From contig JAJXZF010000069.1 in assembly GCA_021780225.1 (NCBI GenBank), forward strand, positions 1-64,000: a stretch of DNA of 64,000 nt, in the 5' to 3' direction. The translations under genes and the position numbers were made by a program. The notes below the pieces were generated by a model, which saw only the letters and a program-made list of their open reading frames with translations, made no database searches and was not told where the DNA came from. This DNA is from Deltaproteobacteria bacterium (lineage in GTDB: Bacteria; Desulfobacterota; Binatia; Binatales; Binataceae). Below, piece after piece: positions 35,667-44,567 of this stretch (its first letter is position 1; each line of letters opens with the position of its first letter).

Positions 35667-37241
35667 TTGTTGACGACTCGCGCCTCGGCGGAAAACAATT
35701 CCGCTGCGGCGCGGGCGCGCGCGGATCAAAACTCAGTGGACCCCGTCATCCTCGAACGCTCAGCGCATCCCATTTCGCGCCGCGATATCGACCCGAACGT
35801 CCTCAGGGTGCTCTATCGGCTGATCAGCGCCGATTTTACCGCCTATCTGGTCGGCGGCGGCGTGCGCGACCTGATGATGCATCGGCGGCCGAAGGACTTT
35901 GACGTCGCCACCTCGGCCCATCCCAATCAGGTGCGCGAATTGTTCCGCAATTCGCGGCTGATCGGCCGGCGGTTCCGCCTCGTGCACGTCTTTTTCGGCC
36001 CGCAGAATATCGAAGTTGCGACCTTCCGCCAGCGCAGCGAAGAAGTCCCGGAAAGCGGCGACCTGATGATCCGGCAGGACAATACTTTCGGCACGCCGGA
36101 AGAGGACGCTTTTCGCCGCGATTTCACGGTCAATGCGCTGTTTTACGATCCGCGGACGTTCCAGGTTATCGATTACGTCGGCGGAGCGCCCGATCTTGAA
36201 GCGCGGTTGATTCGCACCGTCGGCGATCCCGACTTGCGGATGCGCGAGGATCCGGTGCGGATGATTCGCGCGGTGCGCTTCGCGGTCAAGTTGGGCTTCG
36301 AAATCGAACCGGCGACTCGCGCGGCGATCGAACGCCATTGCGGAGATTTGGCGAAAGCCTCCGTGCCGCGTCTGGTCGAAGAAATCTTCCGGACGCTGAT
36401 GCTGGCCGACGCCGCCCGGGCCTTGCTGCTGATGGATCGCCTGGGCTTGCTCGCGGTCCTCCTTCCGGCCATTTCCGGCCATCTCCGCGATCGGCCGGCC
36501 GCCGCCGCGATCGAACCGTCCGCGCCGCCGCTCGCGATGGAGGGTGCGCCGGTTGGCGAGCTTGCGCCGCCCGTATCCGAAGACGCCATGGATGCGATCC
36601 CTACCGCGAGAAATCTGGCCGCGATGGGCCGGGCGATCGCGGAAGGACTGGCGCCTGCGCGCGCGATGGCGCTCGCGGCGTTGTTTGCGGACCTGTTTCG
36701 CGCGCGCGGCGGCGCCGAGGCGCGGATGGAACTGATCACGGATTTGCGCCTGCGCGGCTTTTCGCGTGCGGACACCGACCAGATGCGGCTGCTGCTTGAA
36801 GCGGCCGGCCACATGATGGCGATGACGCGGATATCGCGGCGGCTGCCGCGCCGGCCGTACTATCCGGAAGCGCGCCAACTGCTCGAATGGATTGCGCCGA
36901 CGTATCGATTCGACGTCGTCACCTACGACCGATTTTTAGCCGCGCCGCCGGAGCGCATGCAGCGCCGGCGGCGCGGCGTCGCGGGCATGGCTGGCGCCGC
37001 CGCCGAAGATGGCGGCCCAGCGCCGGCCCCATCCGGCAGACGGCGCCGACGGCGCCGCGGCGGCCGACGCCATCGACGCAAACCCGCCGCCACGAACGGC
37101 GTGTCGGCCACGTCGAACGAGGCGGGCACGCCCGCGCTGTCGCGGCCCGACGCCGCGGCAGGCGCACCGGGACAAAATTCCGGAGCGGTTGCCGAATCAA
37201 CGGCATACGTTCGCAATTTCGGCGGCGAAAGCGACGAATAG
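35667..37241 (+). CDS. Poly(A) polymerase / CCA-adding nucleotidyltransferase family (PcnB-like)
   Basis: A 524-residue class II nucleotidyltransferase. YLVGGGVRDLMMHRRPKDFDVATSA is the catalytic core (the two Asp of DFD bind Mg2+), RRDFTVNALFYDP and EDPVRMIRAVRFAVKLGF follow. The C-terminal 80 residues start RRRRGVAG and hold a basic cluster (RRRRRRRGGRRHRRKP), as in PcnB RNA-binding tails. PcnB adds poly(A) to RNA 3' ends; CCA addition to tRNA is the alternative. The start at TTG 35667 is doubtful; GTG 35736 is also possible. Confidence 0.85.
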   Translation: MLTTRASAENNSAAARARADQNSVDPVILERSAHPISRRDIDPNVLRVLYRLISADFTAYLVGGGVRDLMMHRRPKDFDVATSAHPNQVRELFRNSRLIGRRFRLVHVFFGPQNIEVATFRQRSEEVPESGDLMIRQDNTFGTPEEDAFRRDFTVNALFYDPRTFQVIDYVGGAPDLEARLIRTVGDPDLRMREDPVRMIRAVRFAVKLGFEIEPATRAAIERHCGDLAKASVPRLVEEIFRTLMLADAARALLLMDRLGLLAVLLPAISGHLRDRPAAAAIEPSAPPLAMEGAPVGELAPPVSEDAMDAIPTARNLAAMGRAIAEGLAPARAMALAALFADLFRARGGAEARMELITDLRLRGFSRADTDQMRLLLEAAGHMMAMTRISRRLPRRPYYPEARQLLEWIAPTYRFDVVTYDRFLAAPPERMQRRRRGVAGMAGAAAEDGGPAPAPSGRRRRRRRGGRRHRRKPAATNGVSATSNEAGTPALSRPDAAAGAPGQNSGAVAESTAYVRNFGGESDE

Positions 37242-37338
37242 CCCGCATCGAGCCTGGGAGCCGGCCGCGGACGCCTCGCGTCAGCTTGTCCGTTCGGATT
37301 CCATCGACTAATTTCATCGGGGTGCATAAGCGGCGGTA

Positions 37339-38304
37339 ATGCGCGCCGCGCCCTATTCTTCGCGGGAGATTTCAGTTTTGGCTGCTAACAGCGTGCGCTC
37401 GGATAAGATCTGGATGGACGGCGCGATGGTCCCATACGACCAGGCCAACGTCCACGTCCTGACCCATAGCCTCCACTACGGCTTGGCCGTGTTCGAGGGG
37501 CTGCGATGCTACAAGGGCGATAACGGCGGTTCCGCGATCTTCCGCGCCAAAGAGCATATCCGCCGTTTGCTGGATTCCGCCCATATTCTGGAGATGACGA
37601 TCCCGTTCGGTCAGGAGGAGCTGGTCAAAGCCTGCGCCGACGTCGTCCGGGTCAACAAGTTCGACGAATGCTACCTGCGGCCGATCGCGTTTTACGGCGA
37701 TGGCGAGATGGGCGTCGTCGCGCGCAACAACAAGGTGCGCGTCGCGATCGCGGCGTGGCCCTGGGGCGCCTATTTGGGCGCGGACGGGCAGAGTCAGGGC
37801 GTGCGGCTCAAAACCGCGTCGTTCGTGCGGTTTCATCACAATTCGATGATGCCGATGGCCAAAACCTCGGCCAATTACGTCAATTCCGCCCTCGCCGGCT
37901 ACGAGGCGCGCAAAAACGGCTACGACGAGGCGCTGCTGCTCGATGTCAACGGTTACGTCGCCGAGGGCAGCGGCGAAAATTTCTTTATCGCGCGCGACGG
38001 CGTGGTCTATACGCCGCCCCTGATGTCGTGTCTGGCGGGAATCACGCGCGATTCGGTAATCCGGATTCTTCACGATCAGGGCGTCACGGTGAAGGAGCAG
38101 CCCTTTCCGCGCGACCTCGTCTATATCGCGGACGAGGCCTTCATGACCGGCACGGCGGCCGAGGTCACTCCGGTGCGCGAGCTTGACGATCGGCGGATCG
38201 GCGCAGGCAAGCCCGGCCCGATCACGCGCAAGGTGATCGAGGTCTTCAACGCCGCGCTTCGCGGCCGCGACCCCCGCTACCGGCAGTGGCTGTATTCGCT
38301 ATAG
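37339..38304 (+). CDS. ilvE: Branched-chain amino acid aminotransferase IlvE
   Basis: A 321-residue fold-IV PLP enzyme. DKIWMDGAMVPYDQANVHVL opens the core, GLAVFEGLRCYKG follows; the PLP lysine lies in SMMPMAKTSANYVNSALA, and EALLLDVNGYVAEGSGENFF and FMTGTAAEVTPV complete the signature. It interconverts Leu, Ile and Val with their 2-oxoacids using glutamate. ATG 37339 may be 5' of the true start, since the first 15 residues are not family-like. Confidence 0.95.
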   Translation: MRAAPYSSREISVLAANSVRSDKIWMDGAMVPYDQANVHVLTHSLHYGLAVFEGLRCYKGDNGGSAIFRAKEHIRRLLDSAHILEMTIPFGQEELVKACADVVRVNKFDECYLRPIAFYGDGEMGVVARNNKVRVAIAAWPWGAYLGADGQSQGVRLKTASFVRFHHNSMMPMAKTSANYVNSALAGYEARKNGYDEALLLDVNGYVAEGSGENFFIARDGVVYTPPLMSCLAGITRDSVIRILHDQGVTVKEQPFPRDLVYIADEAFMTGTAAEVTPVRELDDRRIGAGKPGPITRKVIEVFNAALRGRDPRYRQWLYSL

Positions 38305-38337
38305 CGCCGCGCGCCGGCGGAGCCGTATAATTTCGCG

Positions 38338-38979
38338 ATGAAACCGCGCCGCGTAGCGGCTTGCGCAATCACGATGGGACTGCTCTGGACATTGTTCGGT
38401 TTCGGTTCGGCGCGCGCCGAACTGCTCAAGGCCGGCGACGTCGCGCCGCCGTTCTCGACCCAGGCGATCGAAAACGGCCAGACCGTTCCGATTCGCCTGA
38501 GCGATTTTCTCGGCCGCAAAGTCGTCCTTTACTTCTATCCGAAGGACAACACTCCCGGATGCACCAAAGAGGCGTGCGCCTTTCGCGACGGCTACGCCAA
38601 GCTCGCCCGATGGGGTATCGCGGTGCTCGGATGCAGCGTCGATTCGGAAAGCTCGCATCGCGCCTTCCAGCAAAAGTACAAGCTGCCGTTCCCGCTGCTG
38701 CTCGATCCCGGCAAAAGTATCGCGAAAGCCTACGGCGCCGACAACGGAATCCCGATTCTCGGCCTCGACAAGCGCGTGACCTATGTTATCGGCGCCGACG
38801 GACGAATCTTGAAGGTCTATCCCAACGTCGATCCCGCGCTGCACGCCGACCAGATCATTCAGTATCTTGGCGCCAATCAGGAGCCGCCGCCTTCGCCGAC
38901 TCCGACGCTTTCGCCGGCCAACCCCGCCACTCCCGAGGCCGGCCCGCCCCGCGACAACGGCGCCGATTCGATCGAGTAG
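38338..38979 (+). CDS. Exported peroxiredoxin (BCP/PrxQ type)
   Basis: A 213-residue thioredoxin-fold peroxidase with an N-terminal signal peptide (about residues 1-27, ending SARAE). The active site YPKDNTPGCTKEACAF holds the peroxidatic Cys and a resolving Cys five residues later, as in BCP/PrxQ. The C-terminus is a Pro/Ser/Thr-rich tail of about 30 residues. It reduces peroxides with thiol donors, here probably in the periplasm, which is unusual for BCP. Confidence 0.9.
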   Translation: MKPRRVAACAITMGLLWTLFGFGSARAELLKAGDVAPPFSTQAIENGQTVPIRLSDFLGRKVVLYFYPKDNTPGCTKEACAFRDGYAKLARWGIAVLGCSVDSESSHRAFQQKYKLPFPLLLDPGKSIAKAYGADNGIPILGLDKRVTYVIGADGRILKVYPNVDPALHADQIIQYLGANQEPPPSPTPTLSPANPATPEAGPPRDNGADSIE

Positions 38980-39128
38980 TCCCGCCGGCGCTCGCCTTCA
39001 CGGCGCGCCGTCCTGATCCATTTTCGTGCATGTATGAGGCGGCATTGGTAGCCTTTGCAACACTTGGTATCGATTGGTGCGTCATAGGCGACGCGAATCG
39101 ATCGCCCGATGCAAAGGAGAACGATCGT

Positions 39129-39881
39129 ATGGATTCGTTGCGAATTGCCCGCGCCAAAGCCGGCGCAATAATGCTTCCAGCCGCGATCCTGGCGATGGCG
39201 GCGTATATCGGCGGATGCGCTCGGACCGTCGCGAATCAGTCCGCGGTCGTCGAGCAGGTCCAGACGGGCCAGGCCCCCGCCGTCACCGGATTTTTCGGCC
39301 AGTCGGCTTCGCTGCTGCAGCCGGGCGGCGAGGGCAAAGCGGCGCTGGTTTACATCAATCCCAACGTCGATTGGAAGCAGTACACGAAAATCATGATCGA
39401 TCCGGTGCAGTTCTGGGACAGCGACAACAGCGGCGTTTCGCTCTCCGACCAGCAGACCCTGACCACCTACGCCTACAACAAGCTCACCGAGGACCTGTCG
39501 AAGAATTTCACTTTGGTGAACCAGCCCGGTCCGGGCGTGATGCGCCTGCAGGTCGCGCTGGTCAACGCCGCCGCGGCTACTCCCGGCCTGCGTTCGGTAT
39601 CGGTGGTTATTCCGCAGTTGCGGGTGCTCAACGCCGCCCAATCGCTCGCGACCGGCAGCTACGCCTTTGTCGGATCGGCGCAGGCGGAGATGAAGGCGAC
39701 CGACTCGGCCACCGGCCAACTGCTGGCGGGTGCGGTCGATCAGCGCGCCGGCGGCGTCTCGCTCAGTTCCGCGGCGACCTGGAAATGGGGCGACGCCGAG
39801 GCCGCGATCGACTACTGGGCGCAGCGGATTTCGGACCGCCTGCTCGAATTGCAGGGGCGCGCTCCCGCCGCCTCTTCCTGA
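39129..39881 (+). CDS. DUF3313 family lipoprotein
   Basis: A 250-residue protein with a type II signal: basic start, hydrophobic helix, then AAYIGGC as lipobox. The mature part (YINPNVDWKQYTKIMIDPV, LTTYAYNKLTEDLSKNF, QRISDRLLEL) matches DUF3313. Such lipoproteins sit at the envelope; their role is unknown. ATG 39129 follows GGAGAACG. Confidence 0.85.
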   Translation: MDSLRIARAKAGAIMLPAAILAMAAYIGGCARTVANQSAVVEQVQTGQAPAVTGFFGQSASLLQPGGEGKAALVYINPNVDWKQYTKIMIDPVQFWDSDNSGVSLSDQQTLTTYAYNKLTEDLSKNFTLVNQPGPGVMRLQVALVNAAAATPGLRSVSVVIPQLRVLNAAQSLATGSYAFVGSAQAEMKATDSATGQLLAGAVDQRAGGVSLSSAATWKWGDAEAAIDYWAQRISDRLLELQGRAPAASS

Positions 39882-40063
39882 GCGGCGCGCCCGCGCTTAC
39901 GACGCTTTGCGCCGCCGCGCGCGGCCCGCCTCCGTGCGGAACATCACAACGGGTTGTTGGGGAAAATCCGGCCGAGCGGGAAGCGTCCGACTTCGGACCC
40001 GAGCGCGGCGACATACCAGCAATTTTTCAGAAACATCAGGTGGCTCCCAAACCGCCAATCAGC

Positions 40064-40537
40064 TTAGGAGCCGGCCCAATCGCTCGCAAGGCGCCGTTCT
40101 GCCGTTTCCTTGCGTCCCTTCAAGATACCGTGAAGGCGCGGCGCTAGATTACCCAGTGCGGTGCGGCGGATCTCGCACTCCCAAATTGTATGCACGCGCC
40201 AGCCGAGCCGCCGCAAAGCGCGTTCGTTCCGCTTGTCGCGTTTTTGATTCCCCTCGATTTTGGCGGACCAATAAGTTCGATTATCGTGCGGCAAACGGCC
40301 CTTAAGGCATCGATGACCATGCCAGAAACAACCCTTCACTTGGATGATCGTGCGGTGCTTCGGAAGCACGATATCGGGGCGGCCCGGAAGCGCGCTGACG
40401 TGCAGCCGAAACCGGTAGCCCATCGCGTGGAGGGCGCGCCGCGCCGCTAATTCTGGCTTGGTATTCTTAGCTCGGATTAATGACATGACCTCCGAGCGTT
40501 TTTGCTTCGTGAAGACGTCGCGGCCTCGGCCTCTCAA
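40064..40537 (-). CDS. vsr: Very short patch repair endonuclease (Vsr), second copy
   Basis: A 157-residue Vsr enzyme: RSEVMSLIRAKNTKPELAARR, MGYRFRL, LPGRPDIVLPKHRTIIQVKG, CFWHGHRC, and IWECEIRR near the end. It is only moderately similar to the Vsr at 11794, so it is not a recent duplicate. It overlaps the upstream HNH gene by four bases (ATGA). No cytosine methyltransferase is adjacent, which is odd since Vsr repairs deaminated 5-methylcytosine. Confidence 0.92.
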   Translation of the reverse strand: MRGRGRDVFTKQKRSEVMSLIRAKNTKPELAARRALHAMGYRFRLHVSALPGRPDIVLPKHRTIIQVKGCFWHGHRCLKGRLPHDNRTYWSAKIEGNQKRDKRNERALRRLGWRVHTIWECEIRRTALGNLAPRLHGILKGRKETAERRLASDWAGS

Positions 40538-40908
40538 ACTTCGTCCGGAAATTTTTGCCGAAGCTGGTTAAAAATTGACCATTGATCCTCAAATGCAGCA
40601 TTATCGACCATCGAAATCAGGGTAGCTAGATTGACGAATCTCGGCAAAGGAACGGAACGAAAGCCTTCAAAACAGTCGGTGCATTCTGTTCTTAGGTTGT
40701 CGAGAATATTCATCGCCGATCGCGGCCGTCGCGCGATATATCCTATATTCAACACTACTCGTCTTGCTGTATGGAAAACGCTCGGATCTCCTTCATTCGC
40801 ACCGCAAACGCGACAGGTGAATCCGTCGCGCGCGAAAACGAGTCCGGATAATTGATTGAATTTCCGCTTTCCGATAGAAGGCCTGACGGGACGAGGTAAT
40901 TTTCGCAT
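40534..40908 (-). CDS. HNH-like endonuclease with degenerate active site
   Basis: A 124-residue protein: FARDGFTCRVCGANEGD gives one CxxC, NLRTECTDCFEGF the second. This is the zinc-finger HNH layout common in restriction loci. The expected His residues between them are replaced (VVLNIGYIARR), so catalysis is doubtful. The C-terminal helix (FEDQWSIFNQLRQKF) also fits the restriction-associated HNH group. It overlaps vsr and follows a small gene by 43 bp. Confidence 0.65.
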   Translation of the reverse strand: MRKLPRPVRPSIGKRKFNQLSGLVFARDGFTCRVCGANEGDPSVFHTARRVVLNIGYIARRPRSAMNILDNLRTECTDCFEGFRSVPLPRFVNLATLISMVDNAAFEDQWSIFNQLRQKFPDEV

Positions 40909-40951
40909 AGGGTGCCGAAATTATCAAAACGCTGGCTAATTAGAGCGATTG

Positions 40952-41173
40952 TCAATCTTGAAAATATTTCTCTAAGATTTGTTTTAATTGTGTCAATCCT
41001 CGTGGTGAAAATCGAATCGATTGACTGACCTTTCCAGGTATTTTGCGAGATTTAGATCCGTAAGTATCAAGTTGAAGGAATTTGATACCATCCGCCATCT
41101 GAATAATCGAATAGGTACACTCCGCATCGGTATGGTGCGTATCCTTCTCGAGAACTTTTAATTTTATCTCATT
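40952..41173 (-). CDS. Small beta-rich protein of a restriction locus, start unclear
   Basis: A reading frame ending at TGA 40952-40954 encodes about 73 residues: EIKLKVLEKDTHH, CTYSIIQMADGIKFLQLDTY, GSKSRKIPGKVSQSIRFSP and LKQILEKYF. The QLDTYGS...GKVSQSI pattern recalls a small protein found next to HNH and Vsr genes in restriction loci; this is from memory, not a search. No ATG, GTG or TTG lies in frame before the core; the upstream codons read ATT-ATA-AAT. Either a rare start is used or the gene is damaged. A+T-rich. Confidence 0.5.
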   Translation of the reverse strand, partial: NEIKLKVLEKDTHHTDAECTYSIIQMADGIKFLQLDTYGSKSRKIPGKVSQSIRFSPRGLTQLKQILEKYFQD

Positions 41174-41437
41174 TATAATTGCCGCCTGCGTCTCGCTCGC
41201 TGCCTGATGTTCGATCGGATTTTGTCAGATTAATCTTAATTAACCTGTCGCATTGATCGGGAGTCGGCAGTTATTCCCTATGAATTTTCATAATGTAAGT
41301 AGCCGACCAAAGCAGATTAATTGGATTGTAACAAAAAGTAAACGCTTTATCTTTTGCGAAGCAGATTCGGCAAAATCGATGATATGTAAGCCAAACTTGC
41401 CGCCGAAGCAGTACTTTTATAGTAAGGCGGAAATAAT
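41174..41437. other. A+T-rich gap left of the attachment site
   Basis: Much more A+T-rich than the chromosome on either side. I see no gene in it. It probably belonged to the restriction locus or an older insertion at the same tRNA. Together with the att fragment and 41483-41738, this makes 565 bp without a confident gene. Confidence 0.5.
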
Positions 41438-41482
41438 TGGAGCGGGCGACCGGGGTCGAACCGGCGACGTCCAGCTTGGGAA
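41438..41482 (-). other. Attachment site: 45-nt 3' fragment of tRNA-Gly(CCC)
   Basis: Read on the minus strand this is the 3' part of a tRNA-Gly: anticodon loop TTCCCAA (anticodon CCC), 3' anticodon strand GCTGG, variable loop, T arm with TTCGACC loop, acceptor strand CGCCCGC, discriminator T and encoded CCA (41438-41440). The match to a tRNA stops exactly after the anticodon loop; the partner strand and D arm are missing. Such fragments are the duplicated core left by tyrosine integrases. The missing 5' part lies to the right, so the element extends rightward. Confidence 0.88.
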
Positions 41483-41780
41483 CTCCTCTGATGCCGGGAA
41501 CGCGGAGGAACCCAAGTGATGAAAACCCTTGCGGCACAAGGCGTTCCCGCATTTTCGGCTTCCCGGCTAGGAACCGCATTTCCCGCCTTTTCCCGCCGAG
41601 TTTGCCAGAATTTTGCCAGAAAATTTGATCGCCCCGACCTCCACGTTCCCGAGTTCATAGATCAGGACACGGCGCGAGGTTGGATTCGGCGCGCGCTTCG
41701 CCTTTCCCTTCCCATCACCAACTTGCTTTCGAGTCGTCGTGCGCGATTCGGAGAAGCCCAGCGTCCTGATGGAGACGGCT

Positions 41781-42446
41781 ATGGACGGTAGCGTTTACGC
41801 CAAAGCGCGTCGGGAATGGGATGACCGCTACGCCGATCTGGTTCTCGGCAAGCGCAACTGGCAGGTCGCGGCGACCGGGCTGCTGGTGCTCTCGCTGGTG
41901 CTGGCCTTCGGACTGGTTCGGATCAGCACGCGCAGCAGATTCGTTCCTTACATCGTACGGGTCGATGGCCTGGGTTACGCGCTGGCCGCTCCCACGGCGC
42001 TCGGCGAGAGCGGCGCGCAGTTAACCACCGAAAGGATGATGCGTTACGAACTCGCGGGCTTCATCCGCGACACGCGCGAGGTGATCGCCGACCCGCAGGC
42101 GGAGCACCAGGTGATTGGCGAGGTCTACAGCCGGGTACGCGGTGCCGCCTACAAGTTCCTCGAGAACTACTACCACGACCAAGATCTTGCCCACGATCCG
42201 TTCAAGGTCGCGCAACATCGCACCGTCACCGTCCAGATCGATTCGATCCTGAAGCTGTCCGACACAACATGGCAGGTCCGCTGGACGGAGCTGGCGCTCG
42301 GCCTGGATGGAGCGCCGGTCGCGACCACGCATTGGGAGACCGTGCTCGACACGGAGATGGCGCCGCAGACGTCCGACGCCTCGATTCTCGACAACCCGCT
42401 CGGCTTTTACGTGACCCGGATCAGTTGGACGGAGCAACGAAGCTGA
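41781..42446 (+). CDS. trbF: Conjugal transfer protein TrbF (VirB8-like)
   Basis: A 221-residue inner-membrane protein with a single N-terminal helix (GLLVLSLVLAFGLV). The opening YAKARREWDDRYADLV and the periplasmic domain (TTERMMRYELAGFIRDTREV, YVTRISWTEQ) match TrbF. VirB8 proteins scaffold the inner-membrane complex. ATG 41781 has GGAG at good spacing; ATG 41769 and GTG 41739 are alternatives. First gene of the trb/tra block. Confidence 0.9.
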   Translation: MDGSVYAKARREWDDRYADLVLGKRNWQVAATGLLVLSLVLAFGLVRISTRSRFVPYIVRVDGLGYALAAPTALGESGAQLTTERMMRYELAGFIRDTREVIADPQAEHQVIGEVYSRVRGAAYKFLENYYHDQDLAHDPFKVAQHRTVTVQIDSILKLSDTTWQVRWTELALGLDGAPVATTHWETVLDTEMAPQTSDASILDNPLGFYVTRISWTEQRS

Positions 42447-42458
42447 CGGAGGACTGCG

Positions 42459-43397
42459 ATGCGAGAGAAGATTACGACCTTCGGTATCGCGCTCGCGCTC
42501 GGGTTGGGCGGATGCGCTTCGCAACAGCCGCCTCCGCCGCCTCTAACCCTCGTAACCCACGCCGCGCCGAAGGCGGAGACGGCGCCCGCGCCGGTAACCG
42601 GCGCGAAGCTTCTCGACGAGCAGCCGCCCGAAGTCAGACAAGCGGTCGCGGAGCACGACAAGACCGGAGCGTGGCCGTCGTACACCACGCCGGCATACGT
42701 GCTCTATCCCTACGGCGAAGTTGCCGAGCCGCTCATCAACTGCGCGCCGCTGCGCACCACCGATATCCAGCTTGAGCCGGGCGAGACCATCACCGACGTG
42801 GCGCTGGGCGACAGCGAGCGCTGGATGGTGACGCCGGCCTCCTCGGGCGATCCGCGCAACCCGACGCCGCACCTTGCGGTCAAGCCCAAGGCGGCAGGCA
42901 TCGCGAGCAACCTGACGATCTACACGACCCGCCACATCTATCACCTGAATCTGCGCTCGCGGCCCGGCCACGAGATGCAGGAGGTCGAGTTCTACTATCC
43001 CGACGATCTGCTTGCCGCGATGGCGCAGGCGGACCAACAGGCCAAGCAAGCGAGCGAGGATGCAAAGGCCGACGATCCGGCGGTGACGCCGCTCGCCTCG
43101 CTCGATCCGGGAGACCTGAACTTCTCGTACAAGGTCGCCGGGCCGAACGTGCCGTGGAAGCCGGTGCGCGCGTTCGACGACGGCAGCCACGTCTACATCC
43201 AGATGCCGGTTGGCATGAAGTCGAGCGAAGCGCCCGCCCTCCTGATCGCGGCGGGCGACGGCAACGAAATGGTCAACTACCGCGTGCGCGGCGACTACTA
43301 CGTGGTCGACCGTCTGTTCGACCAGGCGGTGCTGGTCTCCGGCGTGGGACGCGCGCAGGACCGCGTGCAGATCGCGTACACAGGCGCTGCGAGGTGA
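42459..43397 (+). CDS. trbG: Conjugal transfer protein TrbG (VirB9-like)
   Basis: A 312-residue protein with a lipoprotein signal (LALGLGGC). The core YPYGEVAEPLINCAPLRTTDIQLEPGE, read in pieces, the HLAVKPKAAGIASNLTIYTT block and the C-terminal VYIQMPVG region define TrbG/VirB9. It builds the outer-membrane core with TrbI and TrbF. GGAGGA precedes ATG 42459. Confidence 0.93.
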   Translation: MREKITTFGIALALGLGGCASQQPPPPPLTLVTHAAPKAETAPAPVTGAKLLDEQPPEVRQAVAEHDKTGAWPSYTTPAYVLYPYGEVAEPLINCAPLRTTDIQLEPGETITDVALGDSERWMVTPASSGDPRNPTPHLAVKPKAAGIASNLTIYTTRHIYHLNLRSRPGHEMQEVEFYYPDDLLAAMAQADQQAKQASEDAKADDPAVTPLASLDPGDLNFSYKVAGPNVPWKPVRAFDDGSHVYIQMPVGMKSSEAPALLIAAGDGNEMVNYRVRGDYYVVDRLFDQAVLVSGVGRAQDRVQIAYTGAAR

Positions 43398-43400
43398 GCG

Positions 43401-44532
43401 ATGGCGGCGACTCTGAAAGCGGTTCAGCAGACGCAGCGTCACGGCGGCGGCCGGCTTACGCGGACACTGGTTATCACGGTTGGAGCGGTACTAGGCGGGT
43501 CGTTGCTGGCGATGATGTTGGCGCTCCATTCCGCGTCGCAGCCGGTCGCGAGCGGAACGCTCAAGGATCAAGCGGTCGCGATTCCCGACATGGCGCGTCG
43601 GCATGCAGTGGCGGAGCTCGAAGCCGACGCAAAGCCGGTCACGATGCCGACGGCGGCTCCAGTGCCAGCGCTTCCCGCGCCTCCAGTAGTCGCGCGCCAG
43701 AACAATCCCGTCGCCAGACCGCCGAGCCGGCTCGCCGAGCTTGAGCAAGACGAATTCATCAAGGCGCTCGGCGCGCCACAGATGGTCGAGTCGTTCCACA
43801 ACCGCGCGCTCGACATCCCGAGTGTGCAGGCCGCGGCGGCCGGACTTTCAGGCATCCAGCAGGCGAGCAGCGATGTTGCTCCGGCAAGCCTGAAGCCGGC
43901 GCCATCGCCTTACACGGTAACCGCAGGCAGCGTGTCCGGCCGTGTTGGTCAGCGGCATCGATTCCGATCTTCCCGGCCCGGTCCTCGGGCAAGTGCGCGA
44001 GAACGTCTTCGACAGCGCGAGCGGCAGGTTCCTGCTCATCCCGCAGGGCACGCGGCTCATCGGCGCGTACCAAGCCGCACCGGCGTCCGGGCAAAGCCGC
44101 GTGCAGATCGCATGGCAGCGGCTGGTCTTTCCCGACGCGTCGAGTATGGATTTGCCGCGGATGCCGGGCGCCGACAGCGCCGGCTACTCGGGCTTCACCG
44201 ACGAAGTTGATCATCACTATCTGCGCACCTTCGGCACGGCGACGCTACTCAGCCTCATCAGCGCGGGGCAGATGGTGGGACAGATGGGCGCGTTCGGCGG
44301 CGGCTACGGCTTCGCGGGACCGATGGGCTACGGCTATGCGGCACCGAGCCAATGGGCGCTGATGGGCGAGATGGGCGGTTCGGCGGCATCCTCGCAGATG
44401 GGAGCGGTCGGGCAGCAGGCGCTCCAGCAAGGCATGAACAGTTCGCCGACGATCGATATTCGGCCGGGCTACCAGTTCAACGTGATGGTGACGCAGGATC
44501 TGGTGCTGCCCGGAGCGTACCGAGGCGATTAA
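43401..44532 (+). pseudogene. trbI: TrbI (VirB10-like), frameshifted
   Basis: The first frame gives a membrane helix (LVITVGAVLGGSLLAMMLAL), a Pro-rich periplasmic stretch and PYTVTAGSV. TrbI proteins continue with IPAVLVSGIDSDLPGPV, but LVSGIDSDLPGPVLGQVREN and the whole C-terminal barrel are in the +1 frame from about 43942 to TAA 44532. Seven bases (43935-43941) stand where nine are expected, so two bases appear deleted. Read in frame 1 the product would end in junk at 44210. If real, the outer-membrane pore is lost; assembly error is possible. Confidence 0.85.
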
Positions 44533-44567
44533 CCGAATCTCTGGAGTTCAGGAAAGGAGCGAGTCGC

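Noticed and set aside
38326-38331. TATAAT before the peroxiredoxin gene
   Set aside because: It lies seven bases from the start codon, too close to act as a -10 element for that gene.
41437-41628. Short plus-strand ORF beginning ERATGVEPATSSLG
   Set aside because: It is the translated tRNA-Gly fragment at the attachment site; similar spurious peptides are annotated near many integration sites.
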